A stretch of DNA of 62,950 nucleotides from Lachnospiraceae bacterium (GTDB lineage: Bacteria; Bacillota; Clostridia; Lachnospirales; Lachnospiraceae): positions 1 through 62,950 of the forward strand of contig JAAVAE010000054.1 in the NCBI GenBank assembly GCA_014804245.1. The letters are read 5' to 3'. Shown piece after piece: positions 26,469 to 35,621 of this stretch (the first letter of the stretch is position 1; each line of letters opens with the position of its first letter). The notes under the pieces are model-generated. The model did not search any database. It saw only the letters and a program-made list of their open reading frames with translations, and was not told the origin of the DNA. Both the position numbers and the translations under genes were made by a program.

Positions 26469-26631
26469 ATTTAACATAAGATTGTCTCGCGAAGAGTGGC
26501 ATTCGTTGTTTAATGAGCCGGCTCGCAAAAATATGGTTATGGCAGCTTTCCGAAAAAGTCTCCTGAGAGATTCCGCGGTAGGTTATCCCAAAGCAGAGGA
26601 TGGCAGGTTTCTCAAAAGAAACGGAGGAAAA

Positions 26632-28032
26632 TTGAGTAAAGAAGTAACAGCAAACAAAATGGGGACGGGAGCCGTCTCAAAAGTGATGTTAAGTATGGGT
26701 ATACCCATAGTTCTATCAATGGTATTACAGGCTTGTTACAATATTGTGGACAGTATGTTCGTGGCAAGGATGCCGGATACGGGCGGCATCACCAATGCCG
26801 GTGAGTATGCAGTAAATGCGCTGACGCTTGCTTTTCCCGTACAGATGCTGATTGTGGCATTTGGAATCGGAACAGGTGTGGGTGTGAATGCACTGCTTGC
26901 AAAAAGTCTGGGGCAGCGGGATGAGGAAAAGGTAGCAAAAGCGGCGGGAAATGGGATATCTTTAGCCCTCATCATTTATGCTGTGTTTTTAGTGTTTGGT
27001 TTGTTTGGCGTGAAAGTCTATATTGGAAGCCAGACGAAGGATGAAGTGATTCTCGCGATGGGAAGTTCTTATCTTTCTATATGCTCAGTTGCTTCAATTG
27101 GAATTGTGATGTTTTCTATATATGAAAAGCTTCTGCAGTCAACAGGTAAGACTATGTATTCCACCATTGCGCAGGTATCTGGAGCGGTTGTCAATATCAT
27201 TCTTGATCCGATTATGATTTTCGGTTATTTTGGACTGCCGGAAATGGGGATTCGCGGTGCGGCTTATGCCACTGTAATCGGACAGATCGTATCCATGCTG
27301 ATAGCGATGTATTTCCACTATAAGAAAAACACGGAGGTAAAATCGGGCAGGAAGTACCTTAAGTTGGAAGGTTCCATTGTGAAAGAAATCTATGTGATTG
27401 GGCTTCCGGCAATTATCATGCAGGCGCTGATGTCATTTATGACTTATGGGATTAACATTATTTTCGGTACAGTATCCCAAGCAACGGTAACGGCATATGG
27501 CATTTTTTACAAGATCCAGCAGTTCATTTTCTTCGCAGGGTTTGGGCTCAGGGATGCCATTACCCCGATAGTATCCTTTAATTATGGGATGGGGGATAAG
27601 AAGAGAGTAAAGCAAGGTGTCTTTTATGGCATCCTGTATATTGAAATAATTATGCTGGTTGGATTGATAGGACTGGAACTTTTTGCAAATCCCCTGATTG
27701 GGTTATTTGCCATGTCTAAGGAGACGGAAGCGTTATGTGTTATGGCTGCTAAGATTATTGCATTTGGCTTTCTGTTTGCCGGAGGTAACATTGCAATACA
27801 GGGAGTGTTTCAGGCATTGGGCTGCGGCATGGATTCCCTGATTGTTTCATTGCTCCGTCTGTGTATTGTTGTGCTGCCATTGGCATGGCTGTTTGCAAAG
27901 CTTGAAAATGCAAATGTTATGATATGGTGGTCATTCCCAATCGCAGAACTGGTGGCTTTTGCAGCCGCAGTCTTATTCATGCTGCGGGCAGAGAAGAGGA
28001 TTATTAAACCGATGAAAGGAAGGGAATCATAA
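26632..28032 (+). CDS. MATE-family multidrug/sodium antiporter
   Basis: 466 residues from TTG 26632, chosen because GGAGG is 4 bases upstream and because the MATE fold begins here (KMGTGAVSKVMLSMGIPIVLSM); the open frame upstream is leader. Twelve helices; family features VLQACYNIVDSMFVARM, GIGTGVGVNALLAKSLGQ and the repeat in the second half (GFGLRDAITPIVSFNYG). Exports drugs or metabolites against Na+ or H+. A small hairpin GTTTCT-CAAA-AGAAAC just before the ribosome site could affect translation. Overlaps the next gene by one base. Confidence 0.9.
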   Translation: MSKEVTANKMGTGAVSKVMLSMGIPIVLSMVLQACYNIVDSMFVARMPDTGGITNAGEYAVNALTLAFPVQMLIVAFGIGTGVGVNALLAKSLGQRDEEKVAKAAGNGISLALIIYAVFLVFGLFGVKVYIGSQTKDEVILAMGSSYLSICSVASIGIVMFSIYEKLLQSTGKTMYSTIAQVSGAVVNIILDPIMIFGYFGLPEMGIRGAAYATVIGQIVSMLIAMYFHYKKNTEVKSGRKYLKLEGSIVKEIYVIGLPAIIMQALMSFMTYGINIIFGTVSQATVTAYGIFYKIQQFIFFAGFGLRDAITPIVSFNYGMGDKKRVKQGVFYGILYIEIIMLVGLIGLELFANPLIGLFAMSKETEALCVMAAKIIAFGFLFAGGNIAIQGVFQALGCGMDSLIVSLLRLCIVVLPLAWLFAKLENANVMIWWSFPIAELVAFAAAVLFMLRAEKRIIKPMKGRES

Positions 28033-28619
28033 TGAAAAAAGTAATTACAATCAGTCGTGAGTTCGGCAGCGGCGGAAGAACAATTGGAAGAGACGTAGCC
28101 GAGAATTTAGGGTATGCATTTTATGACAAGGAATTGATTGAGAGGATTGCGGAGGAATCGGGGCTTTCAAAAGAGTATATTGAAGAGCATGGAGAAAGTT
28201 CGCCGGGCAGGAATTATTTTGGATATGCATTTGTGGGAAGAGATACATCCGGCAATTCTGTGGGGGATTATCTCTGGAGAGTGCAGAGGAACATTATTGA
28301 GGAGCTTGCAGAAAAAGGAAATTGTGTGATTGTAGGACGATGTGCCGATTATATCCTCCGGAAAAGGACGGATTGTCTGCATGTATTTATTCATGCAGAT
28401 ATGGAGAAGGAAAAAGAAAGAATCGTAAATCTTTATGGAGAGACAAGTGCATCACCGGAGAAAAGACTTCGTGAAAAAAATAAGACAAGAGCTATGAACT
28501 ATAAGTATTATACGGACAGGACATGGGGCATGGCAGAAAATTACCATTTGTCGTTGGATAGCGGTGTGTTAGGGGAGAAAAAATGTGTGGAACTGATCAC
28601 TGGACTGGCAAAAGAATGA
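28032..28619 (+). CDS. Cytidylate kinase-like family protein
   Basis: 195 residues. The P-loop variant ISREFGSGGRTIGRDVAE at the N-terminus and GNCVIVGRCADYIL mark the AAA_26/cytidylate-kinase-like family, which is common next to transport genes in Clostridia. It lacks a full CMP kinase domain; the substrate is unknown. Translationally coupled to the MATE gene (TAATG). Confidence 0.87.
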   Translation: MKKVITISREFGSGGRTIGRDVAENLGYAFYDKELIERIAEESGLSKEYIEEHGESSPGRNYFGYAFVGRDTSGNSVGDYLWRVQRNIIEELAEKGNCVIVGRCADYILRKRTDCLHVFIHADMEKEKERIVNLYGETSASPEKRLREKNKTRAMNYKYYTDRTWGMAENYHLSLDSGVLGEKKCVELITGLAKE

Positions 28620-28782
28620 CAGAGCAGCATCATCAAAGCGGGGAGAGAAATGAGTAGCTGGTCAGCGTCAGCCTGAAAGTTGCTTTTCTTTCTTGTCCCG
28701 ATATGCTAGAATACACTTTGGATGAAAAGGCAGATATATTTCCGGTGATTTTATCCAGATTACGAAGGAAGGGAAGAAAGAA

Positions 28783-29256
28783 ATGTCAATAGAAAGAGTA
28801 AAAGCATATTTTGGGAAATATGGAATAGAAGAAAGAGTTCAGGAATTGGATGTATCCAGCGCGACGGTAGAACTTGCTGCCGCAGCATTGCACTGTGAGC
28901 CGCAGAGGATAGCGAAGACGCTTTCCTTTATGGTGGATGGTCATGCGATATTGGTGGTGGCAGCAGGGGATGCAAAAATTGACAATTCCAAATACAAAGC
29001 GCAGTTTACCACGAAAGCAAAGATGCTTTCGCCGGAAGAGGTGGAGACGTTGGTCGGTCATGCCGTAGGCGGCGTATGCCCATTTGCGGTCAATGAGGGC
29101 GTGAATACTTATCTGGATGTATCTTTGAAACGATTTGACACCGTTTTTCCTGCCTGTGGAAGTTCTAACAGTGCAATTGAACTTACAATCCCTGAACTGG
29201 AGGAGTATTCCGGATATGTAGGCTGGGTGGATGTCTGCAAAGGGTATGAAAGCTGA
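28783..29256 (+). CDS. YbaK/EbsC-family aminoacyl-tRNA deacylase
   Basis: 157 residues, full length for the family. RIAKTLSFMVDGHAILVVAAGDAKID contains the conserved Lys that positions the substrate; GGVCPFAVNEGVNTYLDVSLKRFD is the second signature. Such proteins hydrolyse mischarged tRNA (for example Cys- or Ala-tRNAPro). Own ribosome site GGAAGGGAAG; probably monocistronic or leading the lipoprotein gene 40 bases downstream. Confidence 0.9.
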   Translation: MSIERVKAYFGKYGIEERVQELDVSSATVELAAAALHCEPQRIAKTLSFMVDGHAILVVAAGDAKIDNSKYKAQFTTKAKMLSPEEVETLVGHAVGGVCPFAVNEGVNTYLDVSLKRFDTVFPACGSSNSAIELTIPELEEYSGYVGWVDVCKGYES

Positions 29257-29296
29257 ATCGTAAGGAAAAGATCGGATTTGGGAGAACAGGAAACAG

Positions 29297-30607
29297 ATGG
29301 AAAAGCAAATTGATTACACGTTTGATGGAAATAAGAAAAAGAAGGGAACATTCAGCATTGCCATGACTGGCGTAGTTATTTTAGCGGTCAGTATGCTTGT
29401 TTCATGCGGATATAAGCCAGGTGAGTCAGAGAAATCCGGCTCACCTGTTTTAGAAGATGGTGAGTCGTCAGATGTATCCCTTGCAGATGGTTCTGAAATA
29501 TCGGAGGAGTATGAGATAGCTGGAACTTCAGAGGAGGAGAACTTGGATCAGACACAGCAGGTTTTTGATTATAATCATGAGTATAATGAAATGATCCGCT
29601 GCTACGAAGGAGATGTCTATCTGGCAAGGGAGGACGGAATCTATCGCATAAAAGGGGGAGAAGGGGAAGAAGAACTTCTTTATGAAAATTTCTATAAGGC
29701 AAGGCGGGGGATGGAGCTGTATGAGGATTTCCTTTATTTTTGCGGCTCCGCACCAAGAGGAGAAGAGCAGGCGGCGACTATCTACCGGATGGATTTGGAG
29801 ACCCTTGAGGTGAAGGATACGCTTGCCGCTTTTAGCCAGAAGTTTGATATTTTGTACGGCATATCCATTTACGAGAGCAGATTGTATGTGTCGATGGGAT
29901 ATGGAGAGAAAATTGGTTTTGAACTGGATCAGGATGGTGAGATTGCAGGTCAGCTGGATGAAACGGCAGATGATTTTCTCTATAGAGAGTACAATGATTA
30001 TATGGAACTGGAACTGCAGAGATGGAATGCGCAATCTGAAGAGGAATACTGGAAGTTCACAGAGGAAACAGGAAAGAGATATCAGGCGGTGATAGATGTT
30101 GCTTCCTGTAAGAAAATGCTGCAGGGAAAGCAGGTGGTCAGCCAGTATAAAGATGAATTATTAAGCAGTGTTTTTTTGGAAGATGAGAGTGGGAACTATG
30201 AGCATTTATGCGATGTTGCGGGCAATCCGCTCATTGTAACGGAAACGGGAATTTATTATGCGGCGAATGAAGCGGGGGATATCTGGTATGTGGATTATGA
30301 AACAAAGCTTCCCCAGCCCTTTTTTGAAAAAGACCCGGAGGAATGGGAAGAAATTCTTCTGGCAAATTATGATGCCGATTATATTTATCTGCTAAGAAGC
30401 AGACGTACTGACATGGACGAACAGGAGAATCCTGTGATTGAACGGTGCCTGATCCGTGTTTCAAGACAGAACGGTGAAGGAGAAGAGGTTTACCGGTTTG
30501 AAGATGGACTGAATATTTTTGGACCGATCGGACTGTATAGACATTGCGGAGTATATGGCAGTAACATGTACTTTGAAAATTATGATACGATAAATCTTAA
30601 CCAGTGA
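29297..30607 (+). CDS. Lipoprotein with propeller-like domain (DUF5050-like)
   Basis: 436 residues. A basic start (GNKKKK) precedes one hydrophobic segment and the lipobox SMLVSC with Cys37, so it should be lipid-anchored outside. An acidic linker (about 40-95) is followed by repeated strands typical of DUF5050 or other propellers (DVYLAREDGIYRIKG, YEDFLYFCGS, ESRLYVSMGYG, ETGIYYAANEAGDIW). No catalytic motif seen. Function unknown. Confidence 0.7.
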   Translation: MEKQIDYTFDGNKKKKGTFSIAMTGVVILAVSMLVSCGYKPGESEKSGSPVLEDGESSDVSLADGSEISEEYEIAGTSEEENLDQTQQVFDYNHEYNEMIRCYEGDVYLAREDGIYRIKGGEGEEELLYENFYKARRGMELYEDFLYFCGSAPRGEEQAATIYRMDLETLEVKDTLAAFSQKFDILYGISIYESRLYVSMGYGEKIGFELDQDGEIAGQLDETADDFLYREYNDYMELELQRWNAQSEEEYWKFTEETGKRYQAVIDVASCKKMLQGKQVVSQYKDELLSSVFLEDESGNYEHLCDVAGNPLIVTETGIYYAANEAGDIWYVDYETKLPQPFFEKDPEEWEEILLANYDADYIYLLRSRRTDMDEQENPVIERCLIRVSRQNGEGEEVYRFEDGLNIFGPIGLYRHCGVYGSNMYFENYDTINLNQ

Positions 30608-30628
30608 TATTCTATGACGATTCTCGCC

Positions 30629-30686
30629 CCTTTATCCTGCAGGACCAGACTGATGCGGCAGCAAGGAGAGCAGGATAAAGGTTTTT
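30629..30686 (+). terminator. Terminator after lipoprotein gene
   Basis: CCTTTATCCTGC and its exact complement GCAGGATAAAGG enclose a 29-base loop and are followed by TTTTTG. Confidence 0.75.
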
Positions 30687-30718
30687 GTCATGATTTAGGC
30701 GAGGAAGGAGTGTAGTTT

Positions 30719-31924
30719 ATGAATGTAAAGTATCAGAAAACAATGTATGCCTGTTTTATAGGGTATATCGTGCAGGCGATTGTGAACAATTTTGTCCCCT
30801 TATTGTTCTTGACTTTTGAAAGCGCTTATCATATTCCGCTTAGGCAGATTACAATGCTGATTACAATCAATTTTGGGATTCAGCTGCTGGTTGATTTGCT
30901 GTCTGCTGGGTTTGTTGACAAAATCGGGTACAGGGTTTCAGTCATAATTGCCCATTTTTTTTCGGCGTTTGGATTACTTGGATTGGTAGTATTGCCAGAA
31001 ATTTTGCCGAGTGCATATGCAGGACTTTTGATTTCGGTTACGATATACGCGATTGGAGGCGGACTGATTGAGGTGCTCATTAGTCCGATTATGGAAAGCT
31101 GTCCTACGGATAACAAGGAAAGAGCAATGAGTCTGCTGCATTCGTTCTATTGTTGGGGACATGTGGGAGTCGTATTATTGTCCACTTTGTTTTTTAGGCT
31201 TTTTGGAATAGAAAACTGGAAGATATTGACCTGTATATGGATTATTGTACCTGTTTTCAATGCGTTTATCTTTTTCAGGACACCAATGGCGCCGTTGGTG
31301 GAAGAAGGGGAAAAGGGAATGTCCATGATTGATTTATGCAAGAACAAGGTTTTCTGGGTGCTTATGCTTATGATGTTATGCGCCGGTGCAAGTGAACAGT
31401 CGGTCAGTCAGTGGGCATCGACCTTTGCCGAAAGAGGGCTGGGTGTAAGCAAGACGTTAGGGGATCTTGCTGGACCGATGGCATTTGCCGTACTTATGGG
31501 CGGTGCCAGAGCATTCTATGGAAAATTTGGAGACAGAATTGATTTGGACCAGTTTATGATGGGGAGTGGTATATTGTGCATGATGTCATATTTTTGTATT
31601 TCCTTAGCACCGTCGCCCTTTTTGTCTCTCATAGGCTGCGGAATCTGCGGACTGTCCGTGGGGATTATGTGGCCGGGAAGTTTCAGTAAGGCATCGGCAT
31701 CCATCAAAAATGGAGGGACGGCATTGTTTGCCTTGCTGGCGCTGGCGGGAGATCTGGGGTGCTCCGGCGGACCTACGCTGGTGGGATATATTTCAAGCTT
31801 GGCGGGGGATGATTTGAAAAAAGGAATTTTGGCGGCGATTATGTTTCCGGTTTTATTGGTGGTGGGAATAATTTTGCTTAAGTCGCTCAAAATAGCTGGG
31901 AATGAGCGGCGGCATTCAGATTAA
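30719..31924 (+). CDS. Major facilitator superfamily transporter
   Basis: 401 residues and twelve hydrophobic segments. The MFS loop-2 motif appears as GFVDKIGYRVSV, and a related element, GKFGDRIDLDQF, in the second half. Resembles the FucP-like sugar/nucleoside MFS group found in Lachnospiraceae (GGGLIEVLISPIMESCP). Substrate unknown. AAGGAG precedes ATG. Confidence 0.88.
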   Translation: MNVKYQKTMYACFIGYIVQAIVNNFVPLLFLTFESAYHIPLRQITMLITINFGIQLLVDLLSAGFVDKIGYRVSVIIAHFFSAFGLLGLVVLPEILPSAYAGLLISVTIYAIGGGLIEVLISPIMESCPTDNKERAMSLLHSFYCWGHVGVVLLSTLFFRLFGIENWKILTCIWIIVPVFNAFIFFRTPMAPLVEEGEKGMSMIDLCKNKVFWVLMLMMLCAGASEQSVSQWASTFAERGLGVSKTLGDLAGPMAFAVLMGGARAFYGKFGDRIDLDQFMMGSGILCMMSYFCISLAPSPFLSLIGCGICGLSVGIMWPGSFSKASASIKNGGTALFALLALAGDLGCSGGPTLVGYISSLAGDDLKKGILAAIMFPVLLVVGIILLKSLKIAGNERRHSD

Positions 31925-31984
31925 GTGGAAGGGATTGTACTGTTCAGAGCACAGGATAGGTAAAAAAATGAGAATGAGTCATTG

Positions 31985-32037
31985 TTGACAAAAAAGAGCA
32001 AATATCATATTATAAGTAAAGACAGAACATTTGTTCT
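31985..32037 (+). promoter_or_regulatory. Promoter and LexA-like box of osmolyte transporter operon
   Basis: TTGACA (31985), 17-base spacer and TATTAT (32008) are followed at 32024-32037 by AGAACATTTGTTCT. The palindrome fits the Gram-positive SOS box core GAAC-N4-GTTC and covers about +4 to +17 of the expected transcript, a good repressor position. Other palindrome-binding repressors cannot be excluded. Confidence 0.55.
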
Positions 32038-32063
32038 AAATACATACAAAAGAGGTACATAGT

Positions 32064-32699
32064 ATGGAGCTCGTGCAGATACTTTGGGACAGAAGGGAAT
32101 TTTTCCTGACCTGCTTATTGGAACACATCAGAATATCCCTGACGGCGGTGGTTTGTGCAGGTGTGCTGGGAATTTTGTCAGGCATTCTGATCAGCAGACA
32201 TAAAAAGGCGGCAGGCATTGTTCTGGGTATCATTAACGTGATTTATACGGTGCCATCCATTTCTCTTCTGGGATTTTTGATTCCCTTTACAGGAATCGGC
32301 AACAAGACAGCCATTATTGCACTGACTGTGTATGGGCTATTGCCGATTGTCAGGAATACTTACACAGGGCTGACAAATGTGGATACAAGTATTCTGGAGG
32401 TAGCAGAAGGGCTTGGAGCAGACAAGAGGCAGGTACTTTCTAAAGTGCAGTTTCCCCTCGCACTTCCCGTTATCATAAGCGGTTTCCGCAACATGGTGGT
32501 CATGATTATTGCCATGAGCGGTATTGCCTCCTTTATTGGGGCAGGGGGGCTTGGAGTTGCTATTTACAGGGGAATTACCACTTACAATATGACATTGACA
32601 GCAGCAGGGTCTTTACTGATTGCATTGCTTGCCCTGTTTAGTGACTATCTGCTCTCGAAAGTGGAAAAGGCGGTAAGCAGGAGGTACGGCATTGAGTGA
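32064..32699 (+). CDS. Glycine betaine/choline-type ABC permease (OpuCB-like)
   Basis: 211 residues and five or six helices. GLGADKRQVLSKVQFPLALPVIISG is the EAA loop that contacts the ATPase; GLGVAIYRGI follows. Matches OpuCB/OpuCD in length. Its stop overlaps the TTG start of the ATPase. Only one permease gene is present, whereas Bacillus opuC has two, so a homodimer is likely. Confidence 0.9.
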   Translation: MELVQILWDRREFFLTCLLEHIRISLTAVVCAGVLGILSGILISRHKKAAGIVLGIINVIYTVPSISLLGFLIPFTGIGNKTAIIALTVYGLLPIVRNTYTGLTNVDTSILEVAEGLGADKRQVLSKVQFPLALPVIISGFRNMVVMIIAMSGIASFIGAGGLGVAIYRGITTYNMTLTAAGSLLIALLALFSDYLLSKVEKAVSRRYGIE

Positions 32700-33417
32700 A
32701 GCAATAAAAATACAAGACTGTACAGGTTCCTATGGAGAAAAAGAAGTTCTGCGCCACGTTTCCCTGACGGTGGAAAAGGGAGAATTTGTAGTAATCATAG
32801 GACCTTCGGGCTGTGGAAAAACAACACTTTTGAAAATGATAAACGGACTCGTGGTACCTTCGGAAGGCAAAGTGGCGGTCAATGGAGAACTGCTGACAGA
32901 GTGTAATCTGGCAGCTATGCGAAGGCGCATTGGATATGCAGTACAGGGAGCAAAGTTGTTTCCCCACATGACTGTGGAAGGAAATATCTGCTATGTTCCC
33001 GGACTGGAAAGGAAAATAACAAAAGAGGAAAAGAAGACCCTGACCCGGAAAATGCTTAAAATGGTGGAACTCCCCGAAGAACTGGCAGCGAGGTTCCCTG
33101 GACAACTTTCCGGAGGGCAGAAGCAAAGAGTGGGGATTGCAAGGGCAATGGCATCAGATCCCGATATCCTGCTGATGGATGAGCCTTTTGGGGCTGTAGA
33201 TGAAATTACCCGGAAAGGGCTGCAGGAGGAACTTCTTGCCCTGTGGCAGAAGACGGGGATTACGATTGTGTTCATCACTCATGATATAGGTGAAGCTTTT
33301 AAACTGGGGAGCCGTATCCTGATTATGAAAGAGGGCGGAATCTGGCAGGAAGGAACGAAAGAAGAATTGATGGAAAATCCCAGGGATGAATTTGTGAGAC
33401 GGTTGATCAGCAGATGA
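32692..33417 (+). CDS. Glycine betaine/choline-type ABC ATPase (OpuCA-like, no CBS domains)
   Basis: 241 residues from TTG 32692, preceded by AGGAGG at 7 bases and overlapping the permease stop. Walker A GPSGCGKTT, signature LSGGQKQRVG, Walker B ILLMDEPFGAVD, switch THDIGEA. The C-terminal tandem CBS domains that sense ionic strength in OpuCA are absent, so activity control must differ. Confidence 0.9.
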   Translation: MSEAIKIQDCTGSYGEKEVLRHVSLTVEKGEFVVIIGPSGCGKTTLLKMINGLVVPSEGKVAVNGELLTECNLAAMRRRIGYAVQGAKLFPHMTVEGNICYVPGLERKITKEEKKTLTRKMLKMVELPEELAARFPGQLSGGQKQRVGIARAMASDPDILLMDEPFGAVDEITRKGLQEELLALWQKTGITIVFITHDIGEAFKLGSRILIMKEGGIWQEGTKEELMENPRDEFVRRLISR

Positions 33418-33447
33418 AATTCCAGGATAATTTTATAAACTGAAAGG

Positions 33448-34353
33448 ATGAAGAGTATGAAATACATGAAGAGAGGAATTACATTATTATTATTGGCAGG
33501 CATGATCTTGGGGATATGTGCCTGCGGGAAAAAGGAATCTATCAAAATTGCTTCCAAACCTATGACGGAACAGTATATTCTCACGGAAATCATTGCACAG
33601 CTGATTGAGGAAGAGACGGATTATGAGGTAGAAATCACAAAGGGAATCGGCGGAGGCACGACCAACATCCATCCTGCGCTTGTAAAGGGAGAGTTTGATC
33701 TGTATCCGGAATATACCAGAACAGCGTGGTTGAACGTCCTGAAAAAAGAAGAGATGGAGAAGGATGATGCGCTCCTGTATGATCAGCTTCTTGCCGAGTA
33801 TGACCAAATAGGACTGACTTGGACAGGTCTGTATGGATTCTCCAATACCTATGGACTGGCAGTGAGAAAGGAGACTGCAGAGCAGTACGGACTTTCTACC
33901 TACTCAGATCTGGCTGCAGCTTCAGGCGAACTGATTTTTGGAGGAAATCCTGATTATATTGAGCTGGAGACAGGATACAGCAGACTCTGCACAGCCTATA
34001 ATATGGAATTCAAGGATACCAAGCAGATGGAAATCGCATTGAAATATGAGGCGCTCATAAATGGTGAGGTGGATGTGATCAATGCCTTTACTACAGACGC
34101 CCAGCTTGCAGCAAATGATCTGGTGTTGCTTACCGATGACGGCGGCTTCTTTGAGACTTTCTTGGCAGGTACGGTTGTCAGAAAAGATACTCTTGAAAAA
34201 TATCCCGAGTTACAAGGAGTATTGGAAAAACTAAATGGGATGATTTCTGAGGAAGAGATGCAGCAGATGAACTATGAAGTGGAAGTAAATGGAAAAGAAG
34301 ATAAAGAAGTGGCAAGACAATTTTTGGAATCTAAAGGATTTTTGAATCAGTAG
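33448..34353 (+). CDS. Glycine betaine/choline-type substrate-binding lipoprotein (OpuCC-like)
   Basis: 301 residues. Signal with lipobox: LLLLAGMILGICACG, lipid-modified Cys near 26. The mature part has the QAT-domain pattern of this family (SKPMTEQYILTEIIAQLIEE, GGTTNIHPALVKGEFDLYPEYT, where the repeated EYT/TYR region lines the betaine cage). Completes a three-gene uptake system for a compatible solute. Confidence 0.9.
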   Translation: MKSMKYMKRGITLLLLAGMILGICACGKKESIKIASKPMTEQYILTEIIAQLIEEETDYEVEITKGIGGGTTNIHPALVKGEFDLYPEYTRTAWLNVLKKEEMEKDDALLYDQLLAEYDQIGLTWTGLYGFSNTYGLAVRKETAEQYGLSTYSDLAAASGELIFGGNPDYIELETGYSRLCTAYNMEFKDTKQMEIALKYEALINGEVDVINAFTTDAQLAANDLVLLTDDGGFFETFLAGTVVRKDTLEKYPELQGVLEKLNGMISEEEMQQMNYEVEVNGKEDKEVARQFLESKGFLNQ

Positions 34354-34372
34354 TGACAGAAATGGAGGAAAA

Positions 34373-35002
34373 ATGAAGTATAAACAAATCGTTTTTGACA
34401 TTGACGGAACACTAATAGACAACGAGAAGGCAATCATTTATTCCCTGCAGGATACATTACTTAAGGAAACCGGAAAGCAATTTTCCTATGAACAGCTGAC
34501 ATTTGCTTTAGGAATTCCCGGGGAAGATGCCTTAGAAAGACTTGCTGTTGAACATATTCCAGAGACCATACAGGTATGGATAGAGAAGATGCAGCAGTAC
34601 GAAGATACGGTGTCCGTTTATGAAGGAATAGAGGAACTATTAAAACAGCTTTCAGAAGCAGGATACGGACTTGGCATTGTATCATCGCGGACAAGAGAAA
34701 TGTATGAACAGGATTTCTGCAGATTGGACATCAGCAGGTATTTTACTACCGTAGTCTGTGCCGATGATACGATAGGACACAAACCAACTGCGGATCCGCT
34801 TTTAAAATACATGGAATTGTCGAAGGCGGCTAAACATGAAGTTATCTATGTAGGAGACAGCATTCATGACAGTCAGTGCGCACAGAATGTGGGGGTCGAT
34901 TTTGCACTGGCAGTCTGGGGCAGCCACACGGAAGATAAACAGGCAGATTATTATTTGCAAAAGCCCGTAGACTTACTTTCTGTCATTGCTGATGAAAAAT
35001 AG
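34373..35002 (+). CDS. HAD-superfamily hydrolase (phosphoglycolate-phosphatase-like)
   Basis: 209 residues. Motif I VFDIDGTLIDN near residues 7-17, a helical cap domain, motif II SSR, and motif III/IV GHKPTADPLL and VYVGDSIHDSQCA. Small-molecule phosphatase of unknown substrate, with GGAGG 5 bases upstream. Near but separate from the transporter genes. Confidence 0.88.
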   Translation: MKYKQIVFDIDGTLIDNEKAIIYSLQDTLLKETGKQFSYEQLTFALGIPGEDALERLAVEHIPETIQVWIEKMQQYEDTVSVYEGIEELLKQLSEAGYGLGIVSSRTREMYEQDFCRLDISRYFTTVVCADDTIGHKPTADPLLKYMELSKAAKHEVIYVGDSIHDSQCAQNVGVDFALAVWGSHTEDKQADYYLQKPVDLLSVIADEK

Positions 35003-35071
35003 CGTTGCTATTCTATGTTATTTTTAGTAAAATGAAATGCTAAGAATAGTATATGGCAGAAAGGAGCACTT

Positions 35072-35599
35072 ATGCTGGAAAGGTTTTATCCTGATATTTA
35101 TTTGAACTCTGCATATAGTATAGATTTTGGAAAATATTATAAAGCAGGTTATCGGGGAATTATTTTTGATATAGACAACACATTGGTCCCCCATGGTGCA
35201 CCGGCAGACGATAGAAGTATAGCGCTGATTCAAAATCTGAAGAATCTGGGCTTTTCAGTTCTTTTTTTATCAAATAATAAAGAGCCAAGAGTGAAAATGT
35301 TCAATGATGCGGTGAATGCCCAGTATATCTTTAAAGGAGGAAAGCCGGACAGGAAGGGATATCTGCGGGCTATGGAGATGCTCGGAACGGACAGGTCATC
35401 CACTCTTTTTGTAGGAGATCAATTGTTCACGGATGTGTGGGGAGCCAGAAATGCAGGAATTTTTTCTATTTTGGTAAAGCCCATTGATAAGAAAGAAGAA
35501 ATACAGATTGTACTTAAGCGCTATCTGGAAAAAATTGTACTCGCGTTTTACAAGCGTAAATGTAAAAAAGACGGTAAAGAGTATTTAGTATCAGCTTAA
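35072..35599 (+). CDS. YqeG-family HAD phosphatase
   Basis: 175 residues. GIIFDIDNTLVPHG carries the catalytic aspartates and TLFVGDQLFTDVWGARNAG the metal-binding end; there is no cap domain (type IIIA). Position directly before aroE is the common clostridial arrangement; in Bacillus, yqeG also precedes aroE. Confidence 0.92.
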   Translation: MLERFYPDIYLNSAYSIDFGKYYKAGYRGIIFDIDNTLVPHGAPADDRSIALIQNLKNLGFSVLFLSNNKEPRVKMFNDAVNAQYIFKGGKPDRKGYLRAMEMLGTDRSSTLFVGDQLFTDVWGARNAGIFSILVKPIDKKEEIQIVLKRYLEKIVLAFYKRKCKKDGKEYLVSA

Positions 35600-35621
35600 G
35601 ATACGCGGGAATGGAGGAAAA

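Noticed and set aside
26425-26631. 69-residue N-terminal extension of the MATE protein
   Set aside because: It would start inside the terminator and is not MATE-like; TTG 26632 has GGAGG.
29528-30034. 168-codon minus-strand frame opposite the lipoprotein gene
   Set aside because: Antisense shadow; the lipoprotein on the plus strand has signal, lipobox and ribosome site.
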